Below are positions 4,116-7,418 of a DNA stretch of 7,418 nucleotides, piece after piece. A program made the translations under genes and the position numbers. How positions within the stretch are numbered: the stretch's first letter is position 1; every line of letters begins with the position of its first letter. The stretch is taken from NCBI GenBank assembly GCA_964412395.1, contig CAYPOY010000267.1, positions 1-7,418 of the forward strand, read 5' to 3'. The notes under the pieces are model-generated. The model searched no databases. It worked only from the letters and a program-made list of their open reading frames with translations, and was not told the DNA's origin. Source of the stretch: CAYPOY01 sp964412395 (GTDB taxonomy: Bacteria > Chloroflexota > Anaerolineae > B4-G1).

Positions 4116-6481
4116 CCCTCGTATATCTTGCTATCGCCTGGCTTGCAGGCATCTCGCTCGCGAAGACGATCAACCTTCCCTGGCAGGTGCTGCCTGTGCT
4201 CAGCCTGGCGGCATTTCTCGGTTGCCTGTTGTATTGGGATAGCCAACGCGTCCGGTTGGGCGCTTCGTGCACGCTGATGCTGGCGCTGGGCGCGGGCCGT
4301 TTCCTGCTCGCCGCCCCCCACTTCGACGAGACTTCGCTGGTTACCTACAACAACTCCGGCTGGGTGACGCTCGAGGGCGTCGTGGTGAGGGAGCCGGACG
4401 AGCGAGAGTACTATACCAATCTGTGTGTGCGGGCTGAACGGCTGAGGCTGCCCGGCGGCATAGAACAGGAGGTCGAGGGGCTGGCGATGGTCAAAGCCGA
4501 CTGCTACCCCCAGCGTCACTACGGCGACCGCATTCTGGTCGAAGGGCTGCTGGAGACGCCGCCCGTCTTCGAGGAGTTCTCCTACCGTGACTACCTGGCC
4601 CGCCAGGGTATCCACTCCCTGATCCGTCGCGCCCAGGTCGCACTGCTGGCCGAAAACCAGGCTAGCCCCATCCTGTATCACCTCTTTGCCTTCAAGCGCT
4701 ACGCCCAATCTACCATCGCCAGTATCCTCCCGGAACCGCAGGCCTCTCTACTGACCGGCATCCTGTTGGGCGTGGAGACGGGCATCCCGGCTGACCTGAT
4801 GGACGACTTCTCCGCCACCGGCACGACGCACATCATCGTCATTTCGGGGTTTAACATCACGATCATCGCTGGTATCTTCGCCGGGCTGACCGAGCGACTG
4901 TTTGGGAAACGACGAGCGGTCTGGGTCGCCATCGCGGGCGTGGCAGTCTACACAGTCTTCGTCGGGGCATCGGCGGCGGTGGTGCGGGCGGCGTTGATGG
5001 GCATCCTCTACCTGTGGGGCCGGCACCTGGGACGTGCCGCCTTCACCCCCGTCTCCCTCGCAGCAGCGGCCATCGGGATGACGGCGCTGAATCCATACAC
5101 ATTGTGGGACGTGGGTTTTCAGCTCAGCTTCGCCGCCACGGTGGGGCTGGTGTTGTATGCGGAGCCGCTGGAGCGTGGGGCCAAGCGGATACTGGCGCAG
5201 GTCACTTCTGCCGAACTGGCCCAAAGGATTCTGGGGTTAATCAGCGAAGCCTTGCTCATGACGCTGGCGGCACAAATAGTGACGATTTCGCTCCTCCTAG
5301 GATGCTTTGGGCGGCTTTCGCTCATCACGCTGGTGACCAACCTCCTGATTCTCCCGGTCCAATCCTATGTGATGATCTTCGGCGGCATTGCCACGCTGTT
5401 GGGATTGATCGTCCGGCCGTTGGGGCAGGTGGTCGGTTGGGTGGCCTGGGTGTTCCTCACCTACACCATCGAGGTGGTGCGACTGACGGCACGGGTGCCC
5501 TTTGCCTCGGTGCCGGTGCGGATGGAGGGCTGGATGGTGTGGGGGTACTACATGCTCCTGGGCGGGTTCACCTGGTGGCTGGTGCAGGACAAGGAGCGGC
5601 GCCGTGAGTTATGGTCAAAGTTCTCCTCCCGCCTGGAGGCGAAGGTGCTCGCTGGCGCAGCAATCATCCTGCTGGTGCTGGCATTCTTCGCCTGGCAGAG
5701 ATTGCCAGACGGTCGTCTCCACGTCGTATTCTTGGACGTGGGTCAGGGGGATGCTATCTTCATCCAGACCCCCTCTGGTCGGCAGGTGCTCGTGGATGGC
5801 GGGCCCAGCGAGAGTGTGTTGGTTTCGCAGTTGGGCCGCCAGATGCCTTTCTGGGACCGCACGCTCGACGTGATGGTGCTGACGCACCCCGACTCCGACC
5901 ACGTCACCGGGCTGGTGCCGGTGCTGGAGCGGTACCAGGTGGACACGGTGATCTTCCGCGAGATGGAGGTCGCGTCTGAGGTCTACGAGTACTGGCTGCA
6001 GTTGTTGGGGGCGGAGGGAGCGACGGTCTACCAGGGCGAGGCGGGGCTGCGGTTGACGCTCGACGAAGGGCTGGAGATGGTCGTGCTACATCCGGGGGTG
6101 GAACTGGCCGGCGAGGGGGAGGGAAGTACCAACAACAACTCGGTCGTGACCCGGCTGATCTACGGACAGGTGTCGGTGCTGCTGCCAGGGGACATTGAGA
6201 TGGAGGTGGAGCGCCAGTTGGTGGCCGATGGGGCGACGCCTGCGAGTACGGTGCTGAAAGCGGCCCACCACGGCAGTTGCAGTTCGACGACGCAGGAGTT
6301 TCTGGACGCGGTGGACCCGGAGGTGGTGGTCATCAGCGTGGGGGCAGACAACCACTTCGGGCATCCCTGCGCCGAGGTAGTGGAACGGCTGGATGGCTTT
6401 CCGGTCTACCGCACCGACGAGCAGGGTGCGGTCGAGATTATCACCGACGGGACGCGGGTGTGGGTGGAGACGGAGCGGTGA
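4112..6481 (+). CDS. comEC: ComEC/Rec2 DNA-uptake channel protein, full length
   Basis: A 789-residue protein that in naturally competent bacteria carries single-stranded DNA across the cytoplasmic membrane. All three expected parts are present. Residues 1-70 hold N-terminal membrane segments, followed by a soluble OB-like domain (about 75-185). The membrane Competence domain (about 210-490) includes TGTTHIIVISGFN near 236-248, the usual SGxxx signature. A further hydrophobic helix lies at about 511-528. The metallo-beta-lactamase-like domain (about 535-789) has LDVGQGDA (541-548), VDGG (561-564), THPDSDHVTG with H592, D594, D596 and H597, LPGD with D694, and AAHHGS with H719 and H720, so metal ligands look intact. 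I chose ATG 4112 because it starts the first hydrophobic helix as in homologues. An in-frame TTG at 4052 would add 20 polar residues. The ribosome site at 4112 (GAGAG) is weak. A promoter with a palindromic spacer precedes it. Confidence 0.93.
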   Translation: MTLVYLAIAWLAGISLAKTINLPWQVLPVLSLAAFLGCLLYWDSQRVRLGASCTLMLALGAGRFLLAAPHFDETSLVTYNNSGWVTLEGVVVREPDEREYYTNLCVRAERLRLPGGIEQEVEGLAMVKADCYPQRHYGDRILVEGLLETPPVFEEFSYRDYLARQGIHSLIRRAQVALLAENQASPILYHLFAFKRYAQSTIASILPEPQASLLTGILLGVETGIPADLMDDFSATGTTHIIVISGFNITIIAGIFAGLTERLFGKRRAVWVAIAGVAVYTVFVGASAAVVRAALMGILYLWGRHLGRAAFTPVSLAAAAIGMTALNPYTLWDVGFQLSFAATVGLVLYAEPLERGAKRILAQVTSAELAQRILGLISEALLMTLAAQIVTISLLLGCFGRLSLITLVTNLLILPVQSYVMIFGGIATLLGLIVRPLGQVVGWVAWVFLTYTIEVVRLTARVPFASVPVRMEGWMVWGYYMLLGGFTWWLVQDKERRRELWSKFSSRLEAKVLAGAAIILLVLAFFAWQRLPDGRLHVVFLDVGQGDAIFIQTPSGRQVLVDGGPSESVLVSQLGRQMPFWDRTLDVMVLTHPDSDHVTGLVPVLERYQVDTVIFREMEVASEVYEYWLQLLGAEGATVYQGEAGLRLTLDEGLEMVVLHPGVELAGEGEGSTNNNSVVTRLIYGQVSVLLPGDIEMEVERQLVADGATPASTVLKAAHHGSCSSTTQEFLDAVDPEVVVISVGADNHFGHPCAEVVERLDGFPVYRTDEQGAVEIITDGTRVWVETER
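5273..5939 (+). repeat. comEC segment duplicated at 6746-7418 (copy 1)
   Basis: This part of intact comEC aligns with 6746-7418 at a constant offset of 1473 bp up to the interdomain linker and 1479 bp after it. Protein identity is 79 of 94 over the late membrane region (FGRLS to the Q before the linker). It is 92 of 99 over the final helix and start of the metallo-beta-lactamase domain. The last 55 bp are identical. Confidence 0.9.
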
Positions 6482-6733
6482 GCCTACAGGGGGTTCTTGC
6501 ACGGCTTTGGCTTGATCCTGCCGCTCCGCACCTTGCAGCACCGGCGTCGTAGGCCAAGCAACGCAAACAGTCTCAATCGTTGCAGGCCATGACGGCCTTT
6601 CGCTGCCACTCACTCACTCATGCTCCGACTTGCGCGAGCGGGCACGCTCGGGTATGATTGGGTGATGTGAACAACTGTGCCACCTCGACCAGTGTCTCGG
6701 CAGAAATGGGCATTAAGCACTGATCGTCACAAT
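6482..6733. other. Non-coding interval between the two comEC copies
   Basis: No gene is recognisable in these roughly 250 bases. They hold a short ACTC microrepeat around 6606-6620, a weak AGGCC/GGCCT stem near 6585-6599, and the promoter-like sequence at 6630-6658. I see no transposase remnant or terminal repeat that would explain the duplication, and no intrinsic terminator for comEC (no stem followed by a T run). Confidence 0.55.
6630..6658 (+). promoter_or_regulatory. Promoter-like sequence with a hairpin in its spacer
   Basis: TTGCGC (6630-6635) and TATGAT (6653-6658) are 17 bp apart. The spacer is largely a perfect inverted repeat, CGAGCG-GGCA-CGCTCG (6635-6650). It could drive the truncated comEC copy downstream. 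Alternatively the stem may be a degenerate terminator remnant after comEC, though no T-run follows. Confidence 0.35.
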
Positions 6734-6745
6734 ACGCTTGTTGTC

Positions 6746-7418
6746 CAGATCACCACGACCCCCATCACCTTGTACTACTTCGGGCGGCTCTCCATCGTCA
6801 CGCTGGTGACCAACTTCTTGATTCTGCCTGCTCAGTCGTACTTGATGATAGCCGGGGGAATTGCCACATTGCTGGGCCTGATCCTCCAGCCGCTGGGACA
6901 GGCCGCCGGCTGGGTGGCCTGGGTGTTCCTCACCTACACCATCGAGGTGGTGCGGCTGACAGCGCGGGTGCCCTTCGCCTCGGTGCCGGTGCGGATGGAC
7001 GGCTGGATGGTGTGGGGATATTACGCTCTCCTGGGCGGCCTCACCTGGTACCTGGCGCAGCCCCGGGAAAAGAAACCGGGTTTTTTCCTGAAAACCTGGT
7101 TTCTCCGTGCTCGGGAGACGAAGGTGCTCGCCGGCACAGCCGTCATCCTGCTGGTGCTGGCCTTCTTCGCCTGGCGCACGCTGCCCGACGGTCGTCTCCA
7201 CGTCGTCTTCCTCGATGTGGGGCAGGGGGACGCCATCTTCATCCAGACCCCCTCCGGCCGGCAGGTACTGGTGGACGGCGGCCCCAGCGAGACGGTGCTC
7301 CTGTCGCAGCTGGGCCGCCAGATGCCCTTCTGGGACCGCACGCTCGATTTGATGGTGCTAACACACCCCGACTCCGACCACGTCACCGGGCTGGTGCCGG
7401 TGCTGGAGCGGTACCAGG
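6746..7418 (+). repeat. comEC segment duplicated from 5273-5939 (copy 2)
   Basis: This is the partner of the direct repeat in intact comEC, colinear without gaps except for a net 6-bp gain in the linker. Bases 7364-7418 are identical to 5885-5939. The window ends inside this repeat, so the true end of the duplication cannot be seen. Confidence 0.9.
7071..7104. repeat. Palindromic hairpin repeat inserted in frame in the comEC copy
   Basis: Arms AGAAACCGGGTTTT (7071-7084) and AAAACCTGGTTTCT (7091-7104) pair over 14 bp around a 6-base loop. The only mismatch (7078 against 7097) becomes a G-U pair in RNA. This AGAAACC/GGTTTCT pattern resembles dispersed palindromes I recall in Chloroflexota and filamentous cyanobacterial genomes. 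It is absent from the corresponding linker of the intact comEC, and here encodes KKPGFFLKTWFL without breaking the frame. Confidence 0.6.

Larger units (their letters stand above)
6737..7418 (+). pseudogene. comEC: 5'-truncated second copy of comEC, running off the window
   Basis: This copy begins at the equivalent of residue ~385 of intact comEC (..QITTTPITLYYFGRLS) and continues in frame to the window edge at residue ~609. It lacks the N-terminal domain and most of the Competence domain. What is visible has the last membrane helices, LDVGQGDA, VDGG and the metal-binding THPDSDHVTG, all intact. The frame is open back to a TGA at 6668-6670. The first in-frame ATG is 6845, and a GTG at 6692 lacks a ribosome binding site, so no good start is visible. 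No stop interrupts it, so decay is not advanced, or the remnant is still expressed as a membrane-anchored nuclease-like domain. The linker before the final helix is replaced by a hairpin repeat. I call it a pseudogene because of the lost 5' half; its 3' end is unseen. Confidence 0.75.

Noticed and set aside
3992..4708. Long minus-strand open frame (238 codons) opposite comEC
   Set aside because: It is the antisense of a well-supported gene. Its Gln/Arg/His-rich translation matches no family, and it is a codon-bias shadow.
6719..6728. ACTGATCGTC at the edge of the comEC copy, identical to part of the IS left repeat (2087-2096)
   Set aside because: Only 10 bases match and the flanks do not. 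Matches this long are expected by chance, so it does not show that the IS caused the duplication.
1..7418. CRISPR array, tRNA or rRNA
   Set aside because: I found no regularly spaced repeats, no cloverleaf with a TTCGANNC loop in place, and no conserved rRNA segments on either strand by eye.

Overview
The window looks like chromosomal DNA of an uncultured Chloroflexota-like bacterium. This is an inference from gene content: an LVIVD-repeat secreted protein, a DUF1670-like relic, an ISKra4-family insertion sequence, and a long palindromic repeat of the AGAAACC..GGTTTCT type. No rRNA or marker phylogeny is available. The right edge falls inside a gene with a close duplicate in the same window, which is where short-read assemblies often break, so the window may be a whole contig.

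Left arm (1-1823). Two genes point left. The first (6-800) encodes an exported protein of five LVIVD repeats. The second (1097-1681) encodes a lipoprotein with a C-terminal domain resembling the NTF2-like fold. Each has a good Shine-Dalgarno site. The same 11-mer, containing a -10-like TATAGT, lies a short way upstream of both.

Middle (1824-3596). A decayed reading frame with DUF1670-like residues and in-frame stops runs right until it meets an intact ISKra4-family element of about 1529 bp (2068-3596). I delimited the element by 33-bp imperfect terminal inverted repeats (26 of 33 identical). It carries one 465-aa transposase. A perfect 7-bp inverted repeat spans its ribosome binding site, and its left arm lies upstream of or at the predicted start of the element's own transcript. 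This arrangement would block translation of read-through transcripts.

Spacer (3597-4111). The first part is strongly G-rich on the + strand, contains a canonical G-quadruplex motif and has no recognisable gene. The second part carries a near-consensus sigma-70 promoter (TTGACC-N17-TATACT) whose spacer holds a perfect 14-bp palindrome, a good operator candidate for comEC.

Right arm (4112-7418). A full-length comEC gene encodes the DNA-uptake channel with an N-terminal soluble domain, membrane Competence domain and C-terminal metallo-beta-lactamase-like domain. About 250 bp after its stop lies a second, 5'-truncated comEC copy. It begins about residue 385 of the first and runs off the window. 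Its linker between membrane and nuclease-like domains has been replaced by an in-frame hairpin repeat. The comEC copies are the only genes here with an obvious functional relationship. The exported proteins and the IS are unrelated neighbours as far as the sequence shows.
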